Shown: piece after piece, positions 34,692 to 44,312 of the stretch
How the letters are laid out: each line of letters opens with the position of its first letter
Numbering within the stretch: position 1 is the first letter of the stretch
Made by a program: the position numbers and the translations under genes
The notes under the pieces: model-generated
What the model was told of the DNA's origin: nothing
Databases searched by the model: none
The model's input: only the letters and a program-made list of their open reading frames with translations
Assembly (NCBI RefSeq): GCF_943193015.1
Contig: NZ_CALPCM010000003.1
Coordinates: forward strand, 78,127 to 142,126
From: Hominisplanchenecus_A murintestinalis
Lineage (GTDB): Bacteria > Bacillota > Clostridia > Lachnospirales > Lachnospiraceae
DNA: 64,000 bases
Reading direction: 5' to 3'

Positions 34692-37600
34692 ATGTCGAAA
34701 ATAAGAGTTCATGAATTGGCTAAGGAGTTAGGGAAGCAGAATAAAGATATCCTTAATTTCCTGGCAGAAAAAGGAATAGAGGTAAAAAGCCATATGAGTT
34801 CGATTGAAAACGAACAGATAGAATTGGTAAAAAAGAAATTTGGAAAAGCAGAAAAAGAAGAAGAGACTGTAAAAGCGGAAGGAACGGCATCAGCGCCTAA
34901 GAAGAAAAATATTACCCAGGTATTTCATCCCCAGAACAGCAGGACAGGGATAGGAAGAACGGGACAAAGGCCAAGGCAGGGAGAGCGTCCCCAGGGCAGA
35001 GGAGCACGTTCCCAGGATGGCCAGGCGGCAAGGACGGTGAAAACGCAGGATGGTTTGGGCGCTAAAATGCCGATTAAAGACGTGCAGGGCGCAAGACTGC
35101 AGGAGCCGCAGAATAAGCCGGAAGAAAAGGCTCAGGAACTCCAGAATAAGCCGGTGGTTTCCCTCCAGGAAAGTCAGGGAAAACCGATGGGAAAACTGCA
35201 GGAACCCCAGAATAAACCGATAGTGAAGTCTCAGGAAACTCAGGGAGGGCAGGGAGCGAGAGCCCAGGCTTCTCAGAACAGACAGGAGGCAAGAACTCAG
35301 GAGTCTCAGAACAGGCAGGGAATGAGAACTCAGGAACCTCAAAATAGACAGGGGACAAAACCCCAGGAATCTCAGAACAGGCAAGGGACAAGGAAACAGG
35401 AATTTCAGGGCAGATCACAGGCAAGACCGCAGGGAAGCCGTTCCCAGGGCGACAGGCTGCAGGGAGGGCGTTTCCAGGGCGACAGATCTCAGGGAAACCG
35501 TTTCCAGGGCGACAGGCCGCAGGGAGGGCGTTCTCAGGGAGATAGGCCACAGGGAGGGCGTCCGCAGGGCGACAGGCTGCAGGGAGGGCGTTTCCAGGGC
35601 GACAGGCCACAGGGAGGGCGTCCGCAGGGCGACAGATCTCAGGGAAACCGTTTCCAGGGCGACAGGCCGCAGGGAAGCCGTTCCCAGGGAGGACGCGGCC
35701 AGGGAAGCCGTTCTCAGGGAAGCGCACAGGCACCGCTTGAGATGAAGCCGCTGACGAAAGAGTCCAGGACAAGGAACGACAAAGCGAAAGAGCGTGTGGA
35801 TAAGTTTGACCGTTTTGAAAAAGGAGGCCGTTCCCAGGGCGGTAACAGGCCGAACCAGAGGAATAATAACGGGCGGAACGGTAAGAATAATGTCAAGCCG
35901 CCGGTAAAGGCAGCTCCTCAGGAGAAAAAGGCGGATGAGATTAAGACCATTATTCTGCCGGAGAGCCTGACGATAGGGGAACTGGCGGAAAAGATGAAAA
36001 TTCCGGCGTCTACGATTATTAAAAAGCTGTTTTTGGAAGGTATCATGGTTACGGTAAACCATGAGATTGATTATGATAAGGCAGAAGAGATTGCACTGGA
36101 ATATAATTGCATCGCTGAAATGGAGGAAAAGGTAGATGTAATCGAAGAGCTCCTTAGGGAAGACGAGGAAGATGAGGCAAAGATGGTTTCCAGACCGCCT
36201 GTCGTATGCGTTATGGGGCATGTAGATCATGGTAAAACGTCTCTCCTGGATGCAATCCGTAATACGCATGTCATTGCAAAAGAAGCCGGAGGCATCACCC
36301 AGCATATTGGAGCTTATGTGGTAAGCGTTAACGGGCAGAAGATTACGTTTCTGGATACACCGGGGCACGAAGCATTTACCGCTATGCGTATGCGCGGAGC
36401 AAACGCGACGGATATTGCGATCCTGGTAGTAGCGGCGGACGACGGCGTGATGCCGCAGACTGTGGAGGCCATCAACCATGCGAAGGCAGCAGGGACGGAA
36501 ATTATCGTAGCAATTAACAAAATTGATAAACCGAGCGCAAACATTGAGAGAGTAAAACAGGAACTGGCTGAGCATGAGCTTGTCCCGGAAGATTGGGGCG
36601 GAAGCACGATTTTCGTTCCTGTATCGGCACATACGCAGGAGGGAATCGACTCTCTGCTGGAGATGATTCTTCTGACGGCAGAAGTGAGTGAGCTGAAAGC
36701 GAATCCGAAGCGGGCGGCAAGAGGCCTGATTATCGAGGCAGAGCTGGATAAGGGGAAAGGCCCGGTGGCTACTGTTCTTGTACAGAAAGGCACACTGCGC
36801 ATCGGCGATCCGGTAGCGGCAGGTTCCTGTTATGGCAAAGTACGCGCTATGATGGATGATAAAGGACGGAGAGTGAAAGAGGCAGGACCTTCGACTCCGG
36901 TAGAAATCCTGGGGCTTTCAGATGTTCCGAACGCAGGAGAAATCTTTGTGGCTATGCCGAATGAGAAAGAGGCAAGAAGCTTTGCAGAGACATTCATCAG
37001 CCAGGGCAGGGAGAAGCTTTTGGAAGAAACGAAGTCGAAATCTCTGTCGCTGAATGATATTTTTAATCAGATTAAAGAAGGAAGCTTAAAAGAGCTGGGG
37101 CTTATTGTGAAGGCAGACGTACAGGGGTCTGTAGAAGCAGTAAAACAGAGCCTTTTGAAACTGTCCAATGAAGAAGTAGTTGTTAAGATTATCCACGGCG
37201 GCGTAGGCGCTATCAATGAATCTGATGTGAGCCTGGCGAGTGCATCCAATGCAATTATTATTGGGTTTAATGTGCGTCCGGATGCCACAGCAAAAGCTAC
37301 GGCAGAGCGTGAAGGGGTAGATGTGCGTCTCTACCGTGTGATTTATGACGCTATAGCAGATGTGGAGCGTGCAATGAAAGGTATGCTGGATCCAGTGTTT
37401 GAGGAGAAGATTATTGGGCATGCAGAAGTGCGTCAGTTGTTCAAATCTTCAGGCGTGGGAATGATTGCAGGTTCTTATGTGCTGGACGGCGTATTCCAGA
37501 GAGGATGCTCCGTGCGCATCAGCCGGGAAGGAAAACAGATTTATGAAGGCAGCCTTGCTTCCCTGAAACGGTTTAAAGATGATGTGAAAGAAGTAAGGTC

Positions 37601-37694
37601 AGGTTATGAATGCGGCCTTGTATTTGAGAAATTCAGTGATCTGAAGGAACTGGACCAGGTAGAGGCATATATTATGGTTGAGGTTCCCAGATAG
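34692..37694 (+). CDS. infB: Translation initiation factor IF-2
   Basis: IF-2 brings fMet-tRNA to the 30S subunit and promotes subunit joining. The 1000-residue protein has an IF2-N domain (1-50, [21 protein letters not shown]), a very long low-complexity region (about 70-400, Q/G/R-rich, including the 10-residue repeats), a second IF2-N domain (about 425-475), the GTPase domain with G509-[16 protein letters not shown] and NKIDKP, and the usual C-terminal beta-barrel domains. GGAGG precedes ATG. The disordered region is what makes it longer than average. Confidence 0.97.
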   Translation: MSKIRVHELAKELGKQNKDILNFLAEKGIEVKSHMSSIENEQIELVKKKFGKAEKEEETVKAEGTASAPKKKNITQVFHPQNSRTGIGRTGQRPRQGERPQGRGARSQDGQAARTVKTQDGLGAKMPIKDVQGARLQEPQNKPEEKAQELQNKPVVSLQESQGKPMGKLQEPQNKPIVKSQETQGGQGARAQASQNRQEARTQESQNRQGMRTQEPQNRQGTKPQESQNRQGTRKQEFQGRSQARPQGSRSQGDRLQGGRFQGDRSQGNRFQGDRPQGGRSQGDRPQGGRPQGDRLQGGRFQGDRPQGGRPQGDRSQGNRFQGDRPQGSRSQGGRGQGSRSQGSAQAPLEMKPLTKESRTRNDKAKERVDKFDRFEKGGRSQGGNRPNQRNNNGRNGKNNVKPPVKAAPQEKKADEIKTIILPESLTIGELAEKMKIPASTIIKKLFLEGIMVTVNHEIDYDKAEEIALEYNCIAEMEEKVDVIEELLREDEEDEAKMVSRPPVVCVMGHVDHGKTSLLDAIRNTHVIAKEAGGITQHIGAYVVSVNGQKITFLDTPGHEAFTAMRMRGANATDIAILVVAADDGVMPQTVEAINHAKAAGTEIIVAINKIDKPSANIERVKQELAEHELVPEDWGGSTIFVPVSAHTQEGIDSLLEMILLTAEVSELKANPKRAARGLIIEAELDKGKGPVATVLVQKGTLRIGDPVAAGSCYGKVRAMMDDKGRRVKEAGPSTPVEILGLSDVPNAGEIFVAMPNEKEARSFAETFISQGREKLLEETKSKSLSLNDIFNQIKEGSLKELGLIVKADVQGSVEAVKQSLLKLSNEEVVVKIIHGGVGAINESDVSLASASNAIIIGFNVRPDATAKATAEREGVDVRLYRVIYDAIADVERAMKGMLDPVFEEKIIGHAEVRQLFKSSGVGMIAGSYVLDGVFQRGCSVRISREGKQIYEGSLASLKRFKDDVKEVRSGYECGLVFEKFSDLKELDQVEAYIMVEVPR
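35445..35714 (+). repeat. Nine 30-bp in-frame tandem repeats in infB
   Basis: Nine consecutive 30-base units encode decapeptides of the form QGDRxQGGRx (units 1-8) and [10 protein letters not shown] (unit 9), followed by a partial copy. Units 2 and 7 are identical at nucleotide level, as are units 1 and 5, pointing to unequal exchange or slippage. The encoded segment (residues 252-341) is basic, RG-rich and disordered. Confidence 0.92.
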
Positions 37695-37711
37695 AAAGCA
37701 GGTTTATATAG

Positions 37712-38089
37712 ATGAGGAAAAACAGTATTAAAAATACCCGTGTTAATGGTGAGGTACAGCGTGAGCTGAGCCGCATCATTAGCCGGGAGATTAAAGATCC
37801 GCGTATCGCTCCGATGACCAGCGTGGTAGCTGTAGAAGTGGCGCCGGATCTGAAAAGCTGTAAAGCGTATATCAGCGTGCTGGGGGATGAGCAGGCACAG
37901 CAGGATACGCTGGCAGGCTTAAAGAGTGCGGTGGGATATATTCGCCGTGAGCTGGCACGGACGATTAATTTGCGGAATACCCCGGAAATACGTTTTGTGC
38001 TGGATCAATCAATTGAATATGGAGTAAATATGTCAAAATTGATTGATGATGTGACAAGCAGTTTGAGTGAGGATGATAGAGATGATTAA
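37712..38089 (+). CDS. rbfA: 30S ribosome-binding factor A
   Basis: RbfA binds immature 30S subunits during late assembly. The 125-residue KH-like protein shows VNGEVQRELSRIISREIKDPRI, VVAVEVAPDLKSCKAYISVLGD and the family's ELARTINLRNTPEIRFVLDQSIEYG stretch. It follows infB by 17 bases and overlaps the next start by eight bases. Confidence 0.95.
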   Translation: MRKNSIKNTRVNGEVQRELSRIISREIKDPRIAPMTSVVAVEVAPDLKSCKAYISVLGDEQAQQDTLAGLKSAVGYIRRELARTINLRNTPEIRFVLDQSIEYGVNMSKLIDDVTSSLSEDDRDD

Positions 38090-39038
38090 TTTAGCATCGG
38101 AACTAAAAGATGTCAAAAGCGCAGCCATCGCCGGCCATATCCGGCCGGACGGTGACTGTGTTGGTTCTTGTATGGGGCTGTACCTTTACATAAAGGAGAA
38201 CTTTCCGGGTGTGGAAGTGCTGGATGTTTACCTGGAAGAGTTTTCAGAGAGCTTTCGTATAATTGAGGGAACAGACAGTGTGAGACATTCCTGCGGTGAG
38301 GATAGAGTGTATGATGTGTTGTTTTGTCTGGATGCGGGGGATGCACAGCGTCTGGGCGGAGCAGAAAAATATTTAAAAACGGCAAAACGGAGTGTATGTA
38401 TCGACCATCATATCAGCAACCGGGGATATGCAGATGAAAACATGATTGTGCCGGAGGCGAGTTCTACATCAGAGCTGGTATACGGGCTGCTGGAGCCGCA
38501 GAAAATTACGAAAGCAGCAGCAGAGGCGCTCTATATGGGGATTGCCCACGATACAGGAGTGTTCAGGTATTCTTGCGCATCACCGGAGACCATGCGGATT
38601 GCAGGGGAACTGATGGCGAAAGGGATTGACAGTTCAAAGCTTGTGGAAAAGACCTTTTACCAGAAAACCTATGTGCAGAACCAGATTTTGGCGCGGGCTC
38701 TGCTGGAAAGCATTCTTATTTTGGATAAGCGGTGTATTATCAGCGGTCTGCGGAAGAAGGATATGGATTTTTACGGCGCATCGCCTATGGATCTGGAAGG
38801 AATCGTGAGCCAGATGAAGAATACAGAGGGCGTGGAAGTGGCCATATTCCTGTACGAATCCAATATCCAGGAGTACAAAGTGAGCATGCGGTCAAATGAA
38901 AGAGTGGATGTAAGTGCGGTAGCTTCTTATTTCGGCGGCGGCGGCCATGTCCGTGCGGCGGGCTGTACGATGCAGGGATCTTTCCATGATGTTATAAACA
39001 ACCTGACGCTGCATATAGAAAGGCAGCTTGACGCATAA
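38082..39038 (+). CDS. nrnA: DHH-family oligoribonuclease / pAp phosphatase NrnA
   Basis: NrnA removes nucleotides from very short RNA and can dephosphorylate 3'-phosphoadenosine 5'-phosphate. The 318-residue protein has DHH motifs: GHIRPDGDCVGS, FCLDAGD, VCIDHHISN and AHDTGVFRYS, and the C-terminal DHHA1 motif GGGGHVRAAGC. ATG 38082 is chosen since GAGG lies nine bases upstream; GTG 38067 is an alternative. Its place between rbfA and truB is standard in Firmicutes. Confidence 0.92.
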   Translation: MINLASELKDVKSAAIAGHIRPDGDCVGSCMGLYLYIKENFPGVEVLDVYLEEFSESFRIIEGTDSVRHSCGEDRVYDVLFCLDAGDAQRLGGAEKYLKTAKRSVCIDHHISNRGYADENMIVPEASSTSELVYGLLEPQKITKAAAEALYMGIAHDTGVFRYSCASPETMRIAGELMAKGIDSSKLVEKTFYQKTYVQNQILARALLESILILDKRCIISGLRKKDMDFYGASPMDLEGIVSQMKNTEGVEVAIFLYESNIQEYKVSMRSNERVDVSAVASYFGGGGHVRAAGCTMQGSFHDVINNLTLHIERQLDA

Positions 39039-39052
39039 GGGAGAAAACAGCG

Positions 39053-39946
39053 GTGATTCACGGAATTATTAATGTATATAAAGAGAAAGGATATACTTCG
39101 CACGACGTGGTTGCCAGGCTCCGGGGAATCCTGGGGCAGAAGCGAATTGGGCATACAGGTACGCTGGACCCTGATGCGGAAGGCGTGCTTCCAGTGTGCC
39201 TGGGAAAAGCAACCAAAGTATGTGAGCTTCTTGCGGATTGGGACAAGACTTATCGGGCTATCCTGCTTTTGGGACAGGTTACGGATACCCAGGATGTATC
39301 GGGAGAAATCCTGGAAACCAGAGAGGTTACAGCGTCTATTAAAGAAGTATATGAGGCGATTCAGTCCTTTAAGGGAGAGTATGCGCAGGTTCCGCCCATG
39401 TACTCTGCCTTGAAAGTTAACGGAAAAAAGCTGTATGAGCTGGCAAGAGAGGGAAAGACGGTAGAACGGAAGGCAAGGAACGTACAGATTCATGAAATTA
39501 AAATTCATGAAATCGTTCTTCCCAGGATTTCCATGACGGTAAACTGTTCAAAAGGGACATATATTAGGACATTATGCCATGACATTGGGCAGAAAGTGGG
39601 CTGCGGCGGCTGTATGGAACAGCTTTTGCGCACACAGGTGGGAATGTTTCGTGTTGAGGAAAGTCTCCGCCTGGACGAGATTGAAGTGCTGCATGATTTG
39701 GGGCAGCTTCAGGAACACATGGCGGCGATTGACAGCCTGTTTTCCTTATATCCGGCGGTTACCGTAAAGCAGGAGTATCAGAAACTGCTTGACAACGGTA
39801 ACGAACTGTATGGCAGACAGGTAGGGAAACAGGGATTTCCCGGGCAGGACGGACCGGTAAGGATGTATGGTTCAGACGGGAATTTTCAGGCAGTTTATGA
39901 ATATTTAAAGAAAGAAAACCGTTTCCGGCCGATGAAAATGTTTTAG
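39053..39946 (+). CDS. truB: tRNA pseudouridine(55) synthase
   Basis: TruB makes pseudouridine 55 in the T loop of tRNAs. The 297-residue protein has HGIINVYKEKGYTSHDVV, the catalytic loop IGHTGTLDPDAEGVLPVCLG with D39, GQVTDTQDVSGE, PPMYSALKVNGKKLYELAREG and CSKGTYIRTLCHDIG. The start is GTG 39053 after AAGGGAG. Confidence 0.96.
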   Translation: MIHGIINVYKEKGYTSHDVVARLRGILGQKRIGHTGTLDPDAEGVLPVCLGKATKVCELLADWDKTYRAILLLGQVTDTQDVSGEILETREVTASIKEVYEAIQSFKGEYAQVPPMYSALKVNGKKLYELAREGKTVERKARNVQIHEIKIHEIVLPRISMTVNCSKGTYIRTLCHDIGQKVGCGGCMEQLLRTQVGMFRVEESLRLDEIEVLHDLGQLQEHMAAIDSLFSLYPAVTVKQEYQKLLDNGNELYGRQVGKQGFPGQDGPVRMYGSDGNFQAVYEYLKKENRFRPMKMF

Positions 39947-39988
39947 GGGTCAAAGGTATCTGCATATCGGAAACGGCAGGAGGAATCT

Positions 39989-40882
39989 ATGGAATACATG
40001 CGGGGACCGGGAGACTTTTATGTAGAAGAGGATACGGCAGTTACACTGGGAAAGTTTGACGGTCTTCACCGGGGGCATCAGAAACTGGTTAGCCGGATTC
40101 GAGGGGTTGGGGATAGAGGATGCAAAAGCGTGGTATTTACCCTTAACCGTATGGAGAACGAACAGCTTTTGACAGAGGAAGAGCGGAAATCTATGACAGA
40201 AAAGCTGGGAGTGGATTATCTTCTGGACTGTCCTCTGGTGCCGGAAATCAGCGGGATGGAACCGGAAGCATTTGTGGAAAAGATTCTGATAGACAAGCTT
40301 CACGCAAAATATCTGGCCGTGGGAACAGATTTCCGGTTTGGCTGCCAGCGCAGGGGTGACAGCAGTCTGTTGCGTGAATTGCAGAAAAAGTATGGATTTG
40401 TTTTGGAAGTTATACAGAAGGAGCAGTATCAGAAACGGGATATCAGCAGTACTTATATAAAGGAAGAACTGGCGGCCGGACATCTGGAAACAGTCAATAC
40501 GCTGCTTGGCTATACTTTTTTTGTGTCAGGAGAGGTTCTTCATGGAGGGCCAGGAAACTACAGGTATGGGCTTCCTGCCGCAAATCTGCGCGTTTCGGCC
40601 AGGAAGCTGCTTCCGCCGAACGGGATTTATCTCACCCGTACGATTATCAGAAAGGAAGAGTTTCCGGGGGTTACAAATATTGGCATGGGTATTGAGGGAG
40701 AAAGACAGTTCAGAAGCGTAGAAACGTATCTGTTCGGTTTTGGCAGGGAGCTGCCGGGAGAACATATTGAAGTACAGTTTTTAAAATTCCTGCGTCCGGA
40801 AAAGTCGTTTGGCAGCACAGAAGAGCTGCACAGGCAGATGGACGCCGATATTTCCTTTGGGAAGGAGTATTTTGGTGAATAG
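39989..40882 (+). CDS. ribF: Bifunctional riboflavin kinase / FAD synthetase
   Basis: RibF phosphorylates riboflavin to FMN and adenylates it to FAD. The N-terminal adenylyltransferase domain has VTLGKFDGLHRGHQKLV and KYLAVGTDFRFGCQRRGD plus ISSTYIKEELAAG. The C-terminal kinase domain shows GNYRYGLPAANLR, PPNGIYLTR, TNIGMG and VETYLFGF. The length of 297 residues is typical. GGAGGAATCT precedes ATG. Its presence after truB is usual. Confidence 0.94.
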   Translation: MEYMRGPGDFYVEEDTAVTLGKFDGLHRGHQKLVSRIRGVGDRGCKSVVFTLNRMENEQLLTEEERKSMTEKLGVDYLLDCPLVPEISGMEPEAFVEKILIDKLHAKYLAVGTDFRFGCQRRGDSSLLRELQKKYGFVLEVIQKEQYQKRDISSTYIKEELAAGHLETVNTLLGYTFFVSGEVLHGGPGNYRYGLPAANLRVSARKLLPPNGIYLTRTIIRKEEFPGVTNIGMGIEGERQFRSVETYLFGFGRELPGEHIEVQFLKFLRPEKSFGSTEELHRQMDADISFGKEYFGE

Positions 40883-41318
40883 TTTTTTTTGGACATTGAG
40901 TATTGTGCTGATTAGTGTGGGGGGGATTGTAGTAGCATTATCACTTATGGGGCGATCTTATGCAGACCGTGTGCAGCGTTACAGCGGGAAAGCCACCGCT
41001 ACTGTTGTGGAAATTGAGGCGGACACACCGGATAAGATAGGGAGAGCAAAGGGAATTCATGATTATTATTATGCAGTTTTTGCATATTATGCGGAGGGCA
41101 GGCTGTATAAAAAGCGTTATGAAAGAGGGGGGAATCCTTGTCCGTTTTCCCTGAACCAGGCAGTAGATATCCAGTATGATATAGAAAAGCCGGAGCGCTT
41201 CCGGCTGCGGGAAAAGAAGCAGATAAACATTTTTTCACAAGGGCTGTATTACCTGGGGATGAGTATTTGTGTGGCAGGTGGATTTTTGTTTCTGCTGACT
41301 GCCATGCGGCTATTGTGA
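40875..41318 (+). CDS. DUF3592-like two-helix membrane protein
   Basis: A 147-residue protein with an N-terminal helix (SIVLISVGGIVVALSLMG), an extracytoplasmic-type beta domain (KATATVVEIEADTPDKIG... YYYAVFAYYAEGRLYKKRYERGG... VDIQYDIEKPERF) and a second helix (YLGMSICVAGGFLFLLTAM). This is the layout of DUF3592 proteins, whose role is unknown. The start is GTG 40875 with GAAGGAG seven bases upstream, overlapping the end of ribF by eight bases, so it belongs to the same operon. Confidence 0.75.
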   Translation: MNSFFWTLSIVLISVGGIVVALSLMGRSYADRVQRYSGKATATVVEIEADTPDKIGRAKGIHDYYYAVFAYYAEGRLYKKRYERGGNPCPFSLNQAVDIQYDIEKPERFRLREKKQINIFSQGLYYLGMSICVAGGFLFLLTAMRLL

Positions 41319-41355
41319 CGGAACAGAAAATTTGTCTTTTGCTGCCTTTTGAAAA

Positions 41356-41381
41356 ATTCCGTTGCCGTATTCCGTTGCCGT
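41356..41381 (+). repeat. 13-bp perfect tandem duplication before the rpsO promoter
   Basis: ATTCCGTTGCCGT occurs twice without a gap (41356-41368, 41369-41381), 15 bases before the -35 box of rpsO. It may be a recent slippage event or a paired binding site. Confidence 0.8.
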
Positions 41382-41395
41382 AATGAAATTCGCTG

Positions 41396-41424
41396 TTGAC
41401 GGGAACAGTTTCTTGTGCTAGACT
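41396..41424 (+). promoter_or_regulatory. Promoter of rpsO
   Basis: TTGACG (41396-41401), a 17-base spacer and TAGACT (41419-41424) give a strong promoter with predicted start near 41431. Confidence 0.78.
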
Positions 41425-41445
41425 AGACAAGTATGAAAATCAGCC

Positions 41446-41486
41446 GGTATTCAGAGCTATGGAAACTCCGACCAGTTCTTAATACC
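41446..41486 (+). promoter_or_regulatory. Structured rpsO leader, candidate S15 autoregulatory RNA
   Basis: GGTATT (41446-41451) pairs with AATACC (41481-41486), and inside it AGAGCT (41453-41458) with AGTTCT (41474-41479), capped by GGA-AAC-TCC. This extended hairpin occupies the leader between promoter and start codon. S15 proteins in many bacteria bind their own leader to repress translation; this structure is a candidate. Confidence 0.5.
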
Positions 41487-41516
41487 AGGCGTTTAGAAAA
41501 GTCAGGAGGAATTATC

Positions 41517-41783
41517 ATGATTTCAAAGGAAAAGAAAACGGCAATTATTGAAGAGTATGGAAGAACACCGGGCGATACAGGTTCACCGGAGGTTCAGATT
41601 GCTATTTTGACAGCAAGGATTCAGGAACTTACAGAGCATTTAAAGGTACATCAGAAAGATCATCATTCAAGAAGAGGTCTTTTGAAGATGGTAGGTCAGA
41701 GGCGCGGACTGCTGGCATATCTGAAGAAAACTGATCTGGAAGGTTACCGTGCTTTAATTGCAAAATTAGGAATCAGAAAATAA
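41517..41783 (+). CDS. rpsO: 30S ribosomal protein S15
   Basis: S15 (88 residues) binds the central domain of 16S rRNA early in 30S assembly. The family signature is [63 protein letters not shown] sets ATG 41517; the open frame upstream crosses the promoter and leader. It stands next to pnp, as in many bacteria. Confidence 0.98.
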   Translation: MISKEKKTAIIEEYGRTPGDTGSPEVQIAILTARIQELTEHLKVHQKDHHSRRGLLKMVGQRRGLLAYLKKTDLEGYRALIAKLGIRK

Positions 41784-41796
41784 TCTGGACAGTGAG

Positions 41797-41824
41797 GGGA
41801 CGGGAGAAATTCCGTCCCGTTTTT
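41797..41824 (+). terminator. Terminator between rpsO and pnp
   Basis: GGGACGG (41797-41803) / CCGTCCC (41812-41818) is followed by GTTTTT. It is partly leaky by position, since pnp starts 34 bases on and no separate promoter is evident. Confidence 0.85.
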
Positions 41825-41857
41825 GCTGTACAGGTATCCAAGCAAAAGGAGAATACT

Positions 41858-43942
41858 ATGTACAAAAGTTTTTCTATGGAACTTGCCGGCAGAACCCTGA
41901 CGGTAGATGTGGACAGGGTAGCAAAACAGGCAAACGGTGCGGTACTGATGCATTATGGAGATACTACAGTACTGTCTACGGCGACGGCTTCCGAAAAGCC
42001 GAGGGAGGGTATTGATTTCTTCCCGCTGAGCGTGGAGTACAATGAAAGGCTGTACTCAGTAGGAAAGATTCCGGGAGGATTTAATAAGCGTGAGGGAAAG
42101 GCATCGGAAAATGCAGTGTTGACCTGCCGCGTGATTGACCGCCCTATGCGTCCTCTTTTTCCGAAAGATTATAGAAATGACGTTACGCTGGAAAATCTGG
42201 TCTTGTCCGTTGACCAGGACTGCAGTCCGGAACTGACGGCAATGCTGGGTTCTGCAATTGCGGCGACGATTTCCGATATCCCATTTGACGGTCCGTGCGC
42301 AACCACGCAGGTGGGTATGGTGGACGGAGAATTTGTGTTTAATCCGACGGCAGCGCAGAAAGAGGTTTCCGACCTGCACCTTACCGTGGCATCCACCAGG
42401 GATAAGGTTATCATGATTGAGGCGGGAGCGAACGAAGTTCCCGAAGCGAAAATGATTGATGCGATTTTTGCCGCCCATGCGATAAACCAGGACATTATCA
42501 AATTTATTGATACTATCGTAGCTGAGTGCGGGAAAGAAAAGCACAGCTATACCAGCTTTGCGGTACCTGAGGAACTTTTTGCAGCTATCAGGGAACTTGT
42601 GCCGGCAGAGGAGATGGAAAAAGCCGTATTCACGGATGACAAGCAAATGAGGGAAGAAAATATCCGCACCATTACGGACAAGCTGGAAGAGGCATTTTCA
42701 GAGAAAGAAGAATGGCTGTCTTTCTTAGGTGAGGCTGTATACCAATACCAGAAAAAGACAGTCCGTAAGATGATTTTGAAAGACCATAAGCGTCCGGACG
42801 GCCGTGAGATTACGCAGATCCGTCCGCTGGCGGCGGAGGTAGATTTGATTCCGAGAGTACATGGTTCTGCGATGTTCACCCGCGGACAGACACAGATTTG
42901 TACAATTACTACATTAGCGCCGCTTTCCGAAGCACAGAGGCTGGATGGGCTGGATGAGGCGGAAACCAGCAAGCGCTATATGCACCACTACAATTTCCCG
43001 AGCTATTCCGTAGGTGAGACGAGACCTTCCAGAGGACCGGGAAGGCGTGAAATCGGACATGGCGCGCTGGCAGAAAGGGCGTTGCTGCCGGTGCTTCCCG
43101 GTGAAGAGGAGTTCCCGTATGCTATCCGTACAGTATCTGAGACTTTTGAGTCCAATGGTTCTACTTCACAGGCAAGTGTCTGCGCCTCCACAATGTCGTT
43201 GATGGCGGCAGGTGTGCCGATTAAGCGTCCGGTAGCCGGGATTTCCTGCGGTCTGGTGACCGGGGAAACGGATGACGACTATCTTGTACTCACAGATATT
43301 CAGGGACTTGAGGATTTCTTCGGGGACATGGACTTTAAGGTAGCGGGCACGGATAATGGCATCACAGCGATCCAGATGGATATTAAGATTCACGGTCTGA
43401 CCAGGGCGATTATCGAAGAGGCGATTGCCCGGACGAAAGAGGCGCGTACCTTTATCCTTCATGGAGTAATGGAAGCGGCGATTGCCAGTCCGAGAGCGGA
43501 AGTAGGCCCGTATGCGCCGAAGATTATCCAGATTCAGATTGATCCGCAGAAGATAGGCGATGTGGTAGGGCAGAGAGGAAAGACAATCAATGCCATCATT
43601 GAGCAGACTGGGGTGAAGATTGATATTACTGACGATGGAGCGGTGTCTATCTGCGGAACCGAACGGGCAGCTATGGATAAGGCCATAGAATTGATACGCA
43701 TTATCACTACAGACTTCGAGGCGGGACAGATTTTTGTAGGCAAGGTAGTGAGCATCAAAGAGTTCGGGGCATTCCTGGAGTTCGCGCCGGGCAAGGAAGG
43801 TATGGTGCATATCTCTAAGATTTCCAAGCAGAGAATTAACCGTGTAGAGGATGAGCTGACCCTGGGAGACATGGTAAAGGTTGTGTGCCTTGGCAAAGAC
43901 AAGATGGGAAGAATCAGCTTCAGTATAAAAGATGTGAAATAA
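41858..43942 (+). CDS. pnp: Polyribonucleotide nucleotidyltransferase (PNPase)
   Basis: PNPase degrades RNA 3' to 5' with phosphate. The 694-residue protein has two RNase PH domains separated by a helical domain (first: YGDTTVLSTATASEKPREGIDFFPLSVEYNERLYS; second: RGQTQICTITTLAPLSEAQRLDGLD, FPSYSVGETRPSRGPGRREIGHG), then a KH domain (KIGDVVGQRGKTINAIIEQTGVKIDI) and an S1 domain (FVGKVVSIKEFGAFLEFAPGKEGMVHISKIS). AAAAGGAG before ATG 41858 sets the start. Confidence 0.98.
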   Translation: MYKSFSMELAGRTLTVDVDRVAKQANGAVLMHYGDTTVLSTATASEKPREGIDFFPLSVEYNERLYSVGKIPGGFNKREGKASENAVLTCRVIDRPMRPLFPKDYRNDVTLENLVLSVDQDCSPELTAMLGSAIAATISDIPFDGPCATTQVGMVDGEFVFNPTAAQKEVSDLHLTVASTRDKVIMIEAGANEVPEAKMIDAIFAAHAINQDIIKFIDTIVAECGKEKHSYTSFAVPEELFAAIRELVPAEEMEKAVFTDDKQMREENIRTITDKLEEAFSEKEEWLSFLGEAVYQYQKKTVRKMILKDHKRPDGREITQIRPLAAEVDLIPRVHGSAMFTRGQTQICTITTLAPLSEAQRLDGLDEAETSKRYMHHYNFPSYSVGETRPSRGPGRREIGHGALAERALLPVLPGEEEFPYAIRTVSETFESNGSTSQASVCASTMSLMAAGVPIKRPVAGISCGLVTGETDDDYLVLTDIQGLEDFFGDMDFKVAGTDNGITAIQMDIKIHGLTRAIIEEAIARTKEARTFILHGVMEAAIASPRAEVGPYAPKIIQIQIDPQKIGDVVGQRGKTINAIIEQTGVKIDITDDGAVSICGTERAAMDKAIELIRIITTDFEAGQIFVGKVVSIKEFGAFLEFAPGKEGMVHISKISKQRINRVEDELTLGDMVKVVCLGKDKMGRISFSIKDVK

Positions 43943-43946
43943 GGTA

Positions 43947-43975
43947 TTGACAATTCACGAAAAAAGGTTTAGAAT
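43947..43975 (+). promoter_or_regulatory. Promoter of the T-box controlled transporter operon
   Basis: Consensus TTGACA (43947-43952), a 17-base spacer and TAGAAT (43970-43975), starting directly after the pnp stop codon. The transcript begins near 43982 at the foot of T-box stem I. Confidence 0.85.
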
Positions 43976-43981
43976 GAATAG

Positions 43982-44255
43982 CAACATGTGAAACCGATGA
44001 GAAAGAGTAGTAAGCAGAGGGTGAAGTCACAGAGAGCTGTCGTTGGTGAGAGACAGTACGGAGCAGTTTGCTGAATGGACTTTCGAGGGCAGTCTGAAAT
44101 CTGAAGAAAGTAGGCGCTGTCGGGAACCGAACCCGTTATCAATCAGGAGCGTATGTTAGTACGTGCAGAGTGGACGTTACGTCAAATTGAGTGGTACCGC
44201 GGAAATGTATAGTCATAGCCGTCTCAAGCAAAGATGCTTGAGACGGCTTGTTTAA
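43982..44255 (+). promoter_or_regulatory. T-box leader, apparent tryptophan specifier
   Basis: A complete T-box riboswitch. Stem I has the GATGAGAAAGAGTAGTA 5' side and AGAGAGC element; the specifier-loop 3' side reads CTGAA-TGG-ACTTTCGAG, so the codon-like triplet is TGG (44076-44078), followed by the usual purine. The antiterminator core GAGTGGTACCGCGG covers 44190-44202 or so. The terminator is AGCCGTCTCAAGCA (44217-44230) / TGCTTGAGACGGCT (44235-44248) with a T-rich tail. Uncharged tRNA-Trp would stabilise the antiterminator and switch on the transporter. The base after the T-box TGG is T, which would pair with an A or wobble with a G discriminator base. Confidence 0.9.
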
Positions 44256-44312
44256 TTTTACGCAGCATCCGAAAAAATGGAGGGCTGAGAAAAAGTTTAG
44301 GAGGATTTGATT

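Noticed and set aside
35074..36632. Two long minus-strand open frames of 232 and 405 codons
   Set aside because: They lie opposite infB; the tandem repeat lacks stop codons on both strands, producing repetitive proline- and leucine-rich translations with no ribosome-binding site.
43982..44255. Alternative T-box specifiers GAC (Asp), ATG (Met) or AAT (Asn)
   Set aside because: These need a register that breaks the usual UGAA-NNN-purine pattern; TGG fits it and the transporter family.
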